From positions 1 to 64,000 of the forward strand of contig JAYYVF010000015.1 in the NCBI GenBank assembly GCA_036343635.1: 64,000 bases of DNA. Direction: 5' to 3'. Origin of the DNA: GCA-2693325 sp036343635 (lineage in GTDB: Bacteria > Latescibacterota > UBA2968 > UBA8231). Every line of letters starts with the position of its first letter. Position 1 is the first letter of the stretch. A program made the translations under genes and the position numbers. The notes beneath the pieces are model-generated. The model made no database searches, was not told where the DNA came from, and worked only from the letters and a program-made list of their open reading frames with translations. Of this stretch, positions 1 through 9,255 are shown in pieces.

Positions 1-1
1 G

Positions 2-241
2 CTCAATTTTTATGGAAGCATCGAGGAAACTGCAGACCTAGCCGTACATGTACGCTGCAAAATTTATCGTATCGAAAACGGAATTGAGGAATGGCTCGAC
101 TATCCACGCATTTTTGAGATATTAAAGAAGGTAAATTTCAACGGCTGGCTCTCCATCGTCTATGAAGGTCAAGACGCTGAGGCCGAAGCCACTGCCGTTC
201 CAAAAGCAGTCAAATATCTGCGAAGCTTTATGGACTGGTAA
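2..241 (+). CDS. Sugar phosphate isomerase/epimerase, C-terminal part (partial at window start)
   Basis: An open frame runs from base 2 to a TAA at 239-241, giving 79 residues with no start in the window. The residues fit the last strands and helices of a xylose-isomerase-like TIM barrel (AP_endonuc_2 superfamily): a metal-site-like stretch ending in HVRCKIYRI, then DYPRIFEILKK, a NGWLSIVYEGQD strand with the characteristic acidic E-G pair, and a closing KAVKYLRSFM helix. Such enzymes isomerise or epimerise free or phosphorylated sugars and often sit with Gfo/Idh/MocA oxidoreductases, which occur elsewhere in this window. The substrate cannot be told from this fragment. Confidence 0.75.
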   Translation, partial: LNFYGSIEETADLAVHVRCKIYRIENGIEEWLDYPRIFEILKKVNFNGWLSIVYEGQDAEAEATAVPKAVKYLRSFMDW

Positions 242-289
242 TACACTACTAATTATGAAATGAGCAGAAAAACAACCATTCTATCTGCG

Positions 290-358
290 TTAAAGCTAAC
301 GGAGTAACAAAGGACGCAACGTTTAATGTTGCGTCCTTTGTTACTCCGTTAGCTTTAA
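290..358. terminator. Perfect ~31-bp inverted repeat, probable bidirectional terminator
   Basis: The left arm 290-320 and right arm 328-358 are exact reverse complements around a 7-base loop (GTTTAAT). The stem lies between two convergent genes, the isomerase ending at 241 and the minus-strand gene ending at 430. A short T-rich tract follows on the plus strand. A perfect stem this long is more than a terminator needs, so a small palindromic mobile element or a structured RNA is an alternative. Confidence 0.6.
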
Positions 359-429
359 TTTTCAATTAACCAGAAAAACAACAATATTTAAACTGATCAA
401 CCTTAGATGATCAATGACTTGCTAGCACA

Positions 430-1326
430 TTAACGCCCTGATTCCTCAGGATCAAGATCTAACAATCTCCTATATTCAGTATTATTATTATTGAGAAACC
501 AGTAAGGAAGTCTCACTGATTCTATTAATTCACCCCTTCCTCCATCGCTAAATTCCCAAGCCAAGATTCTATGAGGATATGCCTTTTCAATCCAATATTT
601 TTCCCGAGTATTTCCAAAATCTAACTGCCATTTGTGCGCGGGAATAACCTGAGAAGACAATTCTAAATCTTTAGCCATCCCCTTAATTAAAGTCGCCTCA
701 ATGATTTTTCGCTGCAAATCTCTTAATCGTATCCCCCATAAACTTGGAAATAAAGATATTGATACTTGCTCTCCGGACTCAAGCCACTCGCCATCTAATT
801 CTCTCATACGAACAAGCAAACCATCTCCACTCACAAAACCTGAAGAGATAGGGATCGTATAAGATGACAAACCATCTCGTTCAAAATAGCTGTTTATCCG
901 CCCTTCAACACGATTGGCATCCACCTTAACTTCATCAAAAACATGACCACACCAATCCTGAGCACTCATTGTAATTTTTCTTAGTGCAAAAGGCCAATCT
1001 GTTCCGACGACTTGACTGAACACTGAAGACATTACAGAATAATCATATATTCCCGTATTAAAACGAATTATATGATTAAGTTTCATTACGTATATTCGAT
1101 CATCTTTTGGGGTAGGTGATTCAACCTTTATGAGTGTTTCTGTATTTATATCTTCCGTAACAAAAATTAAGACCGCACGTCCACTTCTCATTTGGTTGTA
1201 TCGAAGCACCTCAACATCATAACTAGAAATCTCCGCTTGACCATCACCCCAATGCTTATAAAAATCTGACGCATAGCTTTCCCCGAATAAACAAATCAGG
1301 ATCATTAGCACTAAACAATTGATCAT
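430..1326 (-). CDS. Secreted protein of unknown function (family sometimes labelled 'septum formation inhibitor Maf' in error)
   Basis: 298 residues starting with a clear signal peptide (hydrophobic residues 3-13, then an ESYASD cleavage region), so it is exported. The body has patterns I recall from a poorly characterised family: KHWGDGQAEI near the start, GRAVLIFVTE, VMKLNHIIRFNTGIYDY, and SAQDWCGHVF. Proteins of this family are sometimes called Maf by name propagation, but no Maf fold residues are seen. The ATG overlaps the stop of the upstream oxoprolinase gene in an ATGA, so the two are probably translationally coupled. No catalytic motif is evident and the function is unknown. Confidence 0.8.
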   Translation of the reverse strand: MINCLVLMILICLFGESYASDFYKHWGDGQAEISSYDVEVLRYNQMRSGRAVLIFVTEDINTETLIKVESPTPKDDRIYVMKLNHIIRFNTGIYDYSVMSSVFSQVVGTDWPFALRKITMSAQDWCGHVFDEVKVDANRVEGRINSYFERDGLSSYTIPISSGFVSGDGLLVRMRELDGEWLESGEQVSISLFPSLWGIRLRDLQRKIIEATLIKGMAKDLELSSQVIPAHKWQLDFGNTREKYWIEKAYPHRILAWEFSDGGRGELIESVRLPYWFLNNNNTEYRRLLDLDPEESGR

Positions 1327-4300
1327 ATTTCATTACTCTTTCCATAACCACCTCCACCAGGCGTCTCCATTACTAATTTATCTCCACTCTGAACACTTAT
1401 ACCCTCTAAAGAGCGCAATTCTTGAATAGATCCATCCTGTCGTATCAAAAGTTGTCGACCTAACGCTCCTGCTTCTCCACCTTCTAAGCCATAAGCGCCC
1501 TTTATCCTACCTTGAGTAACCAAAGAAAGTTCCATAGGCTGCAAGAACGTCAACTCGCGTATAACACCATTCCCTCCTTTCCAAAATCCGGCTCCACCTG
1601 AATTATTTCGAATTGAAAACCTTTCTACACGAATTGGATACCGATGTTCAATAATTTCAACATCAGTAATACGCGTATTTGTCATATGGCTATGCACAGC
1701 ATCAGTTCCATCGTATCCTGGCCCTGCTCCTGTTCCACCACAAACGGTCTCGTAATAACCAAAATCTTCTGTTCCGAATAAGATGTTATTCATCGTAGGT
1801 TGGCTCCCTGCACATAAACCAAAAGCGCGGAGCAAAACAGAAACAAGACGTTGACTGGTCTCCACATTTCCACCCATTACTGCTGGAGCCTCTTCTCTGT
1901 TACAATTAAAATCCGGTGACAAAAGTGAAGGAAAAGGTAATTTGATTCTCACACCTTCCATCATTCCCTCGTTAAGCGGTAGCGGCTCATCTACCATAAC
2001 CCGCAAAACATAAAGTACCGCACTCCGAACAATTGCCGGAGTAGCATTTAAGCTTCCCGAATGTACTCCCCCGGTACCAGTCCAATCAACAAAAGCATTT
2101 CCATTTTCTACTTCGATATTAACAACTATTGCAGTTCCATCATCTAAATTTTCTTTGGCAGAATATATTCCATCACCCAATTTTTTTAACGCCTTCTTGA
2201 CTCCCTGACTCGATTCCATCCAAAGTCGATTCATGTAAGTCTCCAAATCATCAAGTCCATAGCGGTTAGCCAATGCTTCAAAAGCACTGGTGCCGCGCGC
2301 GTTAGCCGCTAAAGCCGCCGCGAGGTCAGCGATATTGCTCTCTATAGACCGAGAAGGATATGGGCTTTCTATAAGCAACGCACGCACTTCCCCCCATATT
2401 ACTTTTCCCGATTTAACAATATACATTGGATCAATGACCACACCTTCTTCAAATAGAAAATGTGCATCTGGTGGCATTGAACCAGGCCGAATCCCTCCTA
2501 ATTCGGCATGATGTGCCCGATTTGCTACATAGCCGATAAGTTGCGACTCTACAAAAACCGGAGAAATAAGAGTAATATCGGGGAGATGTGATCCACCAAA
2601 ACCCGGATGGTTCGTAAGTACGGTATCACCGGGCTTCATTTCCATCGTATCAATAACCGAACGAACACACATACCCAAGGCCCCTAAATGAACCGGAATA
2701 TGCGGAGCATTTACAATCAGGTTCCCACGTCTATCCAAGATACCACATGAAAAATCAAGTCTCTCTTTAACGTTGGTAGAAAGTGCGGTTCGTTGCAAAA
2801 GCGTCCCCATCTCTTCTGCAATACTTCGCAGACCGTTAACAAACAATTCAAGACGAATCGATTCGTGCTTCTTTGGATAATCAGTTGATACTCTTCTCTT
2901 ATGTTCTAATATCAGTGACCCCGAATCATGGACCAAGCCGTCCCATTCATTTGAAATAAAGGTCGCACTATGAGATTCGAAAATTAGTGCCGGTCCGACA
3001 AGATTTTCACGAATTTGGAGTTTCAACCGATCGTAAACCGATGCATCAACCCACTTACCCTCTATCCACATCTGGCTAAATCCATCAAAACCCACCCATG
3101 TTGATTTACGAGCACGAGGATCAGTGATTGGACTTTCAATAGCTAAACTGGAAACTACAACGCGAAGAGAGACAATTTCTATTTCCTTACTTTCCGGGCT
3201 ATGTCCATAAAGTTGTTCATAGCGGGCCAAAAACGCTGTCTCCAAATCTAACTGCCATTCCAAACTTAACGGTTGATCTTGTCCAACAAAACGTAACTGT
3301 ACAATTCGTCTACTTACTACGCTATCAGAGATCCCTTCTTTTTCAATTTTACTTCGCGCTTCTTGTGCTAATTCTTCAATAAATTTTGGCAATGTCTCGG
3401 CAACTAACGACAAATTTTCTAGTATTTGCATTTCAGCAAATCGCTCTACCAAAGCATGGCCAATTCCTAGTGCACTAAGCAGACCTGCATCTTCCGGAAT
3501 TACCACCGTTTTTATCCCAAGCAGTTGAGCAACGCCACAAGCATGTTGCCCTCCCGCACCACCAAAAGCCACTAAAGCATATTCTTCAGGATCATATCCT
3601 TTCTCCAAGGAAACGCGGTGAACAGCATCAGCCATTCGTTCTTCAGCAATGCTGATAAAACCTTCAAGTATTTCTTCTTTTGACGGAGTAGTACTAGTCT
3701 GATCACAAACCTTTTCAAGTAATTCATTGAACCTAATTTCTGCCGCTGACCGATTGATCGGTATGCCAAAATGTTTTTCATTTAAACGACCCAAAAGTAA
3801 ATTAATATCTGTCAATGTTAATGGCCCACCAGCTCCATAACAAGCCGGTCCGGGTACAGCACCTGCACTTTCAGGACCGACTTTTAGGCAGCCAGAATGA
3901 ACACTACAAATTGACCCTCCACCTGCTGCAATCGTCTCAATCGACAACGCCGGAGCGACTACGTGTGCATCTCCCACATGATGCTCAAATACATACTCAT
4001 ATTCATGATCAAAACGGGCCACATCGGTACTAGTACCACCCATATCAAAACTGATTATTCGATTAAATCCAGCTAGGCGACCTGCTCGAATTGCCCCTAC
4101 AACACCCCCTGCCGGACCACTCAAGAGACTATCTTTAGCACGAAATTCGTAGTTAGGAACAAGCCCACCAGCACTGGTCATAACATGTAGTGATCCATTG
4201 TTGATTCCACTCTCAATTTCACTCAAATAATCATCGACTATAGGTCCTATGAATGCATCAACCACAGTCGTTTGTGTACGTTGAAGATATTTAATAAATG

Positions 4301-5105
4301 GAACCCGATCCGCTGAACATATCACGCGTTGCATACCATATGACATCAAATAATTAGCAACCTGAGCTTCGTGAATCGAATTTACATGACTATTTACGAA
4401 CGATATTGCTACCGTATTAATACCATCCCCCAACAATTCTTCCACTTTTTCCCGCAGGGAATTTAAAACAGGGACACTTATAACTTTTCCATGCGAATCA
4501 ATTCTTTCGTCCACCTCAACTACAGAGGTATATAATGGAGGTGTTTTGCGTATATCTAAAGAGAATAAATCTGGACGAGATTGCGTCCCAATTTGTAGCA
4601 CATCCGAAAAACCCTTCGTAACAAAGAGCGCTACGCGAACACCTTGTTTTTCCAATAAAGCATTGGTCCCCCGTGTCGTTCCAAGACGCATAGAGATTCT
4701 TGGCAGCGACTCAGGATTAGCACTTCCGGTGACTAATTGTGCAGCTAGAATAGGCGCGGGTTGAGGTGATTTTATCTCAAATCCGATTCCACATGTTCCT
4801 TGGGATAGGGGACCATCCAATTTCATCAGCCCCTCTGACAAATCACACTCGACAACATATCTTTTTGGGGCCCCTTCACGCTGTAGAAGCACAAAAGAAA
4901 ATCCTATTTCCAGGCCTCTAACCAGAGGCCAGTCACATGCGACCTTAATTCGACAATCATCCAGCACATCAATTATCTGACCACGTAAGGCGCTTGTACT
5001 CAACACTTTGGTGCGTGAATAAAACCCACTGGGAGAACGTGCAAGACAATCTGTAAACGTACCTCCAGTATCTATCCATATTTTCCAATCGTTTAATGCA
5101 GTCAT
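1323..5105 (-). CDS. 5-oxoprolinase / N-methylhydantoinase A+B fusion
   Basis: At 1260 residues this matches the length of fused, eukaryote-type 5-oxoprolinases. The N-terminal half is HyuA-like: the ASKHA nucleotide-binding signature IDTGGTFTDCL at residues ~11-21, LGTTRGTNALLEK, a SAGGLVP stretch and FDMGGTSTDVA. The C-terminal half (from ~residue 750) is HyuB-like, with HIPVHLGALG, DTVLTNHPGFGGSHLPD and a glycine-rich end PGGGGYGK. The family hydrolyses 5-oxoproline to glutamate with ATP, or opens hydantoin-type rings. In many bacteria the halves are separate genes; here they form one chain. The gene is first in a two-gene unit with the secreted protein at 430-1326. Confidence 0.93.
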   Translation of the reverse strand: MTALNDWKIWIDTGGTFTDCLARSPSGFYSRTKVLSTSALRGQIIDVLDDCRIKVACDWPLVRGLEIGFSFVLLQREGAPKRYVVECDLSEGLMKLDGPLSQGTCGIGFEIKSPQPAPILAAQLVTGSANPESLPRISMRLGTTRGTNALLEKQGVRVALFVTKGFSDVLQIGTQSRPDLFSLDIRKTPPLYTSVVEVDERIDSHGKVISVPVLNSLREKVEELLGDGINTVAISFVNSHVNSIHEAQVANYLMSYGMQRVICSADRVPFIKYLQRTQTTVVDAFIGPIVDDYLSEIESGINNGSLHVMTSAGGLVPNYEFRAKDSLLSGPAGGVVGAIRAGRLAGFNRIISFDMGGTSTDVARFDHEYEYVFEHHVGDAHVVAPALSIETIAAGGGSICSVHSGCLKVGPESAGAVPGPACYGAGGPLTLTDINLLLGRLNEKHFGIPINRSAAEIRFNELLEKVCDQTSTTPSKEEILEGFISIAEERMADAVHRVSLEKGYDPEEYALVAFGGAGGQHACGVAQLLGIKTVVIPEDAGLLSALGIGHALVERFAEMQILENLSLVAETLPKFIEELAQEARSKIEKEGISDSVVSRRIVQLRFVGQDQPLSLEWQLDLETAFLARYEQLYGHSPESKEIEIVSLRVVVSSLAIESPITDPRARKSTWVGFDGFSQMWIEGKWVDASVYDRLKLQIRENLVGPALIFESHSATFISNEWDGLVHDSGSLILEHKRRVSTDYPKKHESIRLELFVNGLRSIAEEMGTLLQRTALSTNVKERLDFSCGILDRRGNLIVNAPHIPVHLGALGMCVRSVIDTMEMKPGDTVLTNHPGFGGSHLPDITLISPVFVESQLIGYVANRAHHAELGGIRPGSMPPDAHFLFEEGVVIDPMYIVKSGKVIWGEVRALLIESPYPSRSIESNIADLAAALAANARGTSAFEALANRYGLDDLETYMNRLWMESSQGVKKALKKLGDGIYSAKENLDDGTAIVVNIEVENGNAFVDWTGTGGVHSGSLNATPAIVRSAVLYVLRVMVDEPLPLNEGMMEGVRIKLPFPSLLSPDFNCNREEAPAVMGGNVETSQRLVSVLLRAFGLCAGSQPTMNNILFGTEDFGYYETVCGGTGAGPGYDGTDAVHSHMTNTRITDVEIIEHRYPIRVERFSIRNNSGGAGFWKGGNGVIRELTFLQPMELSLVTQGRIKGAYGLEGGEAGALGRQLLIRQDGSIQELRSLEGISVQSGDKLVMETPGGGGYGKSNEI

Positions 5106-5387
5106 GTCATTACCGTTTTAAAGAAAAACCCATTCTGCTACAGAGTTAAATTGTTTTTACTTATTTTTTATTGTGACCTTAATTTTTCCTCTATAATAAG
5201 GCTCATCGCCATTACGACAATACATGGCTATATGAATTGTTGCCGCCAAAAACAAATCCAAGGTGTTTTTGATAACGTATGAACAATGGAACGTAAGCCT
5301 GTTGCATTTCCCAATAAAAACGCTGTTATACGCTCTTTTTCAAACTTTTTTTATTGTGCGCATGCCTAGAGTCACTAGGGTGCATTA
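5106..5387. other. Intergenic, no intact gene
   Basis: AT-rich stretch upstream of the oxoprolinase start and ahead of the pirin remnant. It would contain the oxoprolinase promoter (reading minus), but no convincing -35/-10 pair could be assigned. No ORF with recognisable content was seen. Confidence 0.5.
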
Positions 5388-5656
5388 ATCAGCGAACATC
5401 CTCACCGCAGATTTGAGATATGCACCTTTATACTTGAAAGCAGCATTGAACACTATGATGTAAAAAAGAAACATGGATCCTTATTAAACACGGTTGTACC
5501 TATATCATAAGATCTGCCAGTGGCATAAAACATGCAGAAAGAATAAATCCAGGGCCAAGAACATTTCAAATATGGTTCGATCCGAATCTAACACAGAGCC
5601 TTGCTTCGGATTCAAGCTATAGTGATTATCCAGAAACACTATTCCCTGTTGCCTAG
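5388..5656 (+). pseudogene. Decayed pirin-family cupin (two reading frames)
   Basis: Translation from 5388 gives EHPHRRFEICTFILE followed by SIEHYDVKKKHGSLL. This resembles the pirin core in which the HPHRxFE histidines bind metal and a [LV]EGxxEHxD strand follows. The frame then closes at a TAA near 5507. Another frame, readable from about 5492 to a TAG at 5654-5656, continues the family pattern with RSASGIKHAER, the position of the usual SAGxGIxHSE, and then FQIWFDPNL, the usual LQIW strand. The N-terminal portion is missing because of stops. The simplest reading is a truncated and frameshifted gene. Identity rests on motif order and needs a profile search. Confidence 0.6.
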
Positions 5657-6023
5657 AGCATGGGAATAAAAATTAAAATACTTGTGTGATCCGACTCACT
5701 AATTTCACTTTAAACATCAACACGCATTTGACATTTAAACACAGCAACTATTAGATACCAATTGCTCCGGGGATTAGGTCTGATATTATTGTTATGGACG
5801 GGAAATTGTCTATGAATCAACAAACAGCCGAAACAAATAACTTCGCCGTAGTCATTGGTGGACTTACTCTATTTATTACTTCATATTCAAGATCTGAAGT
5901 TTTTATTATTTAAGTCCCGAATCCGGCACCCTACAAAACTTTAGCCTCAACACTGCACTAAATTCATTGATGGTAATTCAAAAATAAAGATACAGCCACA
6001 AGATATTTTAGAGAAATACCGCA
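5657..6023. other. Intergenic, decayed-looking sequence
   Basis: No recognisable gene. A 33-codon ORF (5812-5913, plus) has a short hydrophobic stretch but no close ribosome-binding site or family resemblance. The region also lies downstream of the minus-strand cyclase gene; no clear terminator hairpin was found. Confidence 0.4.
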
Positions 6024-7703
6024 TTAAATCTTATTGAGTAAAATTATAGCCTTTTCGAGAATTTCCCTCTTCTCTTCTATATTTTGAACCGCATTGGGAT
6101 CCAAATAAAGAGAAAATCCGTCTTCGGGGCCTCCTATATCAATAGGCTGATCTGTTTTACTTACTTCATTTTTCACTTCGAAAGTGTTGATTGGATGAGA
6201 TATATTCTTAACTGGTATGGGACCCAATTCAATGCATTCAATTTCTTTATGAACAAGTAAATAAGTGTCTTCCGAAATAAGAATCTGATTGGGATTGGCA
6301 TTAGATTCCAGTCTTGAAGCTAAATTCACACCATTACCAATGGTCGTATAATCCAGCCGATCATGGGAGCCAAAATTTCCGACTGTACAAATATCGGTAT
6401 GTATTCCTATTCGAATATCCATAGGTTGGGAGATTCCCTTTTCTCTCCATCCCTTTTGAATCGCGTACATTTTTTCTTTCATCTCTATGGCCATTCGGAC
6501 ACAGGCCAATGCATCCTCCTGACTTCCCAAAGAATGCGGATCACCAAAGAAGACCATAATTGCATCACCGATATATTTGTCGACAGTACCACCATGCTTG
6601 ACTGCGATTTCCGTCATAGCAGTCAAATAATCGGTTATTAATTCAGTTAAAGCCTCAGGTTCTAATTGTTCTGTGATTGTACTGAAACCTTTTATATCCG
6701 AAAAGAAAACGGTTAGACGTTTTCTTTTGGTCGTGATTGCGACCTCAAGATCTCCAGAGAAAATAGAGGTGTATACTTGGGGAGAAAAATATTTTGCCAA
6801 TTTTCTTAATATTCTCTCATTGTCTTTTAAGGCCGTGATATCAGTGCCGTAAATATTACGGAAATCAAATGCGGGAACGGTTACTGTAATAAATTTGTAT
6901 ATCCTGGCCCCTACCTCTATTTCTAACTCATTGTCGCTTTCTTCTTTCATCGATTCTAAAATCAAATTGGGGATTGAGTCTCCCTCATTTATTTCCCATT
7001 CACTTCTAATAAATTCCGCAGCCGGATTCGCATATAAAAGCACGCCATTCATATCACATCTAAAAACAGGATTAGGGTTCTGGTCTGGGAACTTGGTAAG
7101 AGCATTAACAGCGGTCACGTCCGTACCGTAGATGTTTACATAGTCCAATTCGGTTACTGGCACAACATTAAAAGAGTAGCTTCGATACCCACAATCAATA
7201 CTCACTTGAACCGATTGGCAATCTTGACTATTTAAAATCAATAAATCTGGAACTAATTCTCCAATTTTAATTCCCCAGGATTCTATAATAGGCTCTGCAG
7301 CTTGGTTCGCATATTTTAGGCTCCCATTCAAATCAGTTCTTAAAACCGGGTTAGGATTCTGTTCTGGAAATTTTTCAATCGCTAACCGATCGGTTACATC
7401 CATTGCATATAAATTTATTAATAGACTCTCTTCCAAATCCAACATTCGAAATAAATACGTTTTTTTACCTACATGTATTTCGGCTTCATCATTAACACTT
7501 TCACATAGAATATTTAAAACATCTTCTGGAACTTGCGATCCAACCTTAATTTTCCAAGATTGAATAATATATTCAGAGGCCGTATTATAAAAAACTAAAC
7601 TACCATCACAATCTATTGCGAGGACGGGGTACGGATTATTCTCTGCCGCTTTTAATTCAAAGCTAATAGAAGAATCTATTTCGGGCTGGTTGGACTTCCT
7701 CAT
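6024..7703 (-). CDS. Class III adenylate/guanylate cyclase with three tandem PAS-like domains
   Basis: 559 residues, no signal peptide or membrane segment, so probably cytosolic. Three homologous units lie at about 20-105, 112-205 and 207-295. Each begins NPxPVxxxDxxGxLxxxN and the last two end in IYGTD(V/I)TA, the pattern of a PAS sensor repeat. The catalytic domain covers ~325-510: FFSDIKGF (metal-binding D336), VDKYIGDAIMVFFGD (K376 and second metal D380) and DYTTIGNGVNLASRLE. The lysine before the GD is more typical of ATP than GTP selectivity, so cAMP is the likelier product. The gene stands alone, followed by coaD on the same strand. The signal sensed is unknown. Confidence 0.9.
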   Translation of the reverse strand: MRKSNQPEIDSSISFELKAAENNPYPVLAIDCDGSLVFYNTASEYIIQSWKIKVGSQVPEDVLNILCESVNDEAEIHVGKKTYLFRMLDLEESLLINLYAMDVTDRLAIEKFPEQNPNPVLRTDLNGSLKYANQAAEPIIESWGIKIGELVPDLLILNSQDCQSVQVSIDCGYRSYSFNVVPVTELDYVNIYGTDVTAVNALTKFPDQNPNPVFRCDMNGVLLYANPAAEFIRSEWEINEGDSIPNLILESMKEESDNELEIEVGARIYKFITVTVPAFDFRNIYGTDITALKDNERILRKLAKYFSPQVYTSIFSGDLEVAITTKRKRLTVFFSDIKGFSTITEQLEPEALTELITDYLTAMTEIAVKHGGTVDKYIGDAIMVFFGDPHSLGSQEDALACVRMAIEMKEKMYAIQKGWREKGISQPMDIRIGIHTDICTVGNFGSHDRLDYTTIGNGVNLASRLESNANPNQILISEDTYLLVHKEIECIELGPIPVKNISHPINTFEVKNEVSKTDQPIDIGGPEDGFSLYLDPNAVQNIEEKREILEKAIILLNKI

Positions 7704-7741
7704 TACAATTCATTCATCAGAACAATAATTGATCATACATT

Positions 7742-8233
7742 TTAATTTAACTTATTTGCAATAAACTTTTCTCGAAGTTTTCTTTCAACGCATTTCGGAA
7801 CAAACTGACTAACATCACCGCCAAGTTGAGCAACTTGACGGACAACAGAAGAGCTTAGATACATATAGTCTGCCCGCGTCATTAGAAACACAGTGTCAAA
7901 ATCACCCCAGAGCGAACGATTAGTGAGAGCCATAGAAAATTCATGTTCAAAGTCTGTAACAGCGCGCAAACCCCGAATGGCTGTTTGAATCCCATTACGG
8001 CGGGCATAATCGACCGTCAAACCTTCGTTGTGGTCAACATCTACTTGTGGCCATTTTTCTGTGGCTTCAGAGATCATCTGAACACAATCAGGCAGTGGAA
8101 ACAATGATTTTTTTTGAGGATTAGTGGAAATAACGATTGTCACTCGATCGAAAACATCTAGTGCCCGCTCAACAATATTAAGATGTCCATTCGTAATAGG
8201 ATCAAAACTACCTGGATAAATCGCCCGTTTCAT
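7742..8233 (-). CDS. coaD: Phosphopantetheine adenylyltransferase
   Basis: 163 residues, the normal length. It transfers AMP from ATP to 4'-phosphopantetheine, giving dephospho-CoA in the penultimate step of CoA synthesis. The nucleotidyltransferase signature YPGSFDPITNGH is at residues 6-17 (TNGH is the HxGH-type catalytic motif). AIRGLR and the C-terminal YLSSSVVRQ phosphate-binding motif are intact. It follows the PilN-like gene at 8245 by 11 bases and is probably cotranscribed with it. Confidence 0.97.
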   Translation of the reverse strand: MKRAIYPGSFDPITNGHLNIVERALDVFDRVTIVISTNPQKKSLFPLPDCVQMISEATEKWPQVDVDHNEGLTVDYARRNGIQTAIRGLRAVTDFEHEFSMALTNRSLWGDFDTVFLMTRADYMYLSSSVVRQVAQLGGDVSQFVPKCVERKLREKFIANKLN

Positions 8234-8244
8234 CCCTAAATCTC

Positions 8245-9255
8245 CTATCTGTCGGAGGCATCCAACGCAAGTAACGAAATTCCAAAGCGTATTTCCGTAA
8301 TGATTCCGGAAGCAGAAACAATCGGTGTCAAAATTATTTCGCTCACACTAACATTAGGCTCCAATGACCTCAACGAAGTCACAAAAGCCTCACATTTATC
8401 GATTGATCCAATACCTGTAATTTTGGTGTGCCAAATATTTCTTAGAGGATCGGGATCGGAATCAAACACAACCGCATCACTATACGAAAGATCTTCAAGA
8501 CAAGAGATTTCAGCAAGTTTTCTCGCTTTAGAAAAAAAATCCTCTTCCTCGTTTTTATCTATAGTAACCTTCTTCTCAAACTTCTTTTCTCGAACTACAC
8601 CTAACATCGAAAAAAAGAGACCGTTATTAAAATCTTTCCACGAATCAATCTTGACACCTTCGAAATATTCGTCTGCTACATTATTCAATTTAGTCTTAGT
8701 CAAATTTTCTAAACCATCGATCACCCCAGATATTTCATAAATCCCTCTATCTCCGCACACTAACAATTCTAAATCCACAAAACTAGATAGGTCCTCCAAA
8801 ACATCGAAAGCGATGTAACAATTCCCACTATATTTTAATTTCTCTCGCGAGCCATTATCTGTAACAGAAAAAAAACTATCCAGCACGATTTGCTCCGGGT
8901 CAGCATGCACTTCCTTTTTTCGATGATCTCTAGTAGTATCTAGTATTGATATCTTTAACTCACTATCCTTTCTAAGTAGACCAAGACCTTCCGTGATTTT
9001 CTTATCATTCAGCAAACTATCTTGTTGAATTAAGCTGTCTAAAACGATGGTATCATCCAATAAATCATCAGCAGTCGCTAAAATACTGTCCGGATCTTCC
9101 ATCGTCTCAAAAAATCTTTCCACAGACACAACCACCGAATTCCATGAAGTGTAAACAACAAGGCTCAAAACTGAACAAAAACATACCGAAATAACTACTT
9201 TCGATACCAACCTCCATGGGAATTTTGAATTTGGCATAAGATCTATTCGAATCAA
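8245..9255 (-). CDS. PilN-like bitopic membrane protein
   Basis: 336 residues beginning MIRIDLMPNS, close to the MIRINLLP opening of PilN, followed by one transmembrane helix at ~19-36 and a long periplasmic part. Two alpha/beta ferredoxin-like segments can be imagined (residues ~140-230 and ~235-335), but sequence similarity alone does not prove them. PilN partners PilM on the inner membrane in type IV pilus or type II secretion platforms. The start overlaps the stop of the PilM-like gene by 4 bases (9252-9255), which supports a PilM-PilN pair. It is longer than ordinary PilN (~180-200), so it may combine PilN and PilO roles. Confidence 0.6.
   Translation of the reverse strand: MIRIDLMPNSKFPWRLVSKVVISVCFCSVLSLVVYTSWNSVVVSVERFFETMEDPDSILATADDLLDDTIVLDSLIQQDSLLNDKKITEGLGLLRKDSELKISILDTTRDHRKKEVHADPEQIVLDSFFSVTDNGSREKLKYSGNCYIAFDVLEDLSSFVDLELLVCGDRGIYEISGVIDGLENLTKTKLNNVADEYFEGVKIDSWKDFNNGLFFSMLGVVREKKFEKKVTIDKNEEEDFFSKARKLAEISCLEDLSYSDAVVFDSDPDPLRNIWHTKITGIGSIDKCEAFVTSLRSLEPNVSVSEIILTPIVSASGIITEIRFGISLLALDASDR

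Noticed and set aside
5812..5913. 33-codon ORF with a hydrophobic stretch
   Set aside because: Too short, no ribosome-binding site at proper spacing and no resemblance to known small membrane proteins.
8300..8740. 146-codon plus-strand ORF
   Set aside because: Antisense to the PilN-like gene, low-complexity serine-rich translation, no ribosome-binding site or family pattern.
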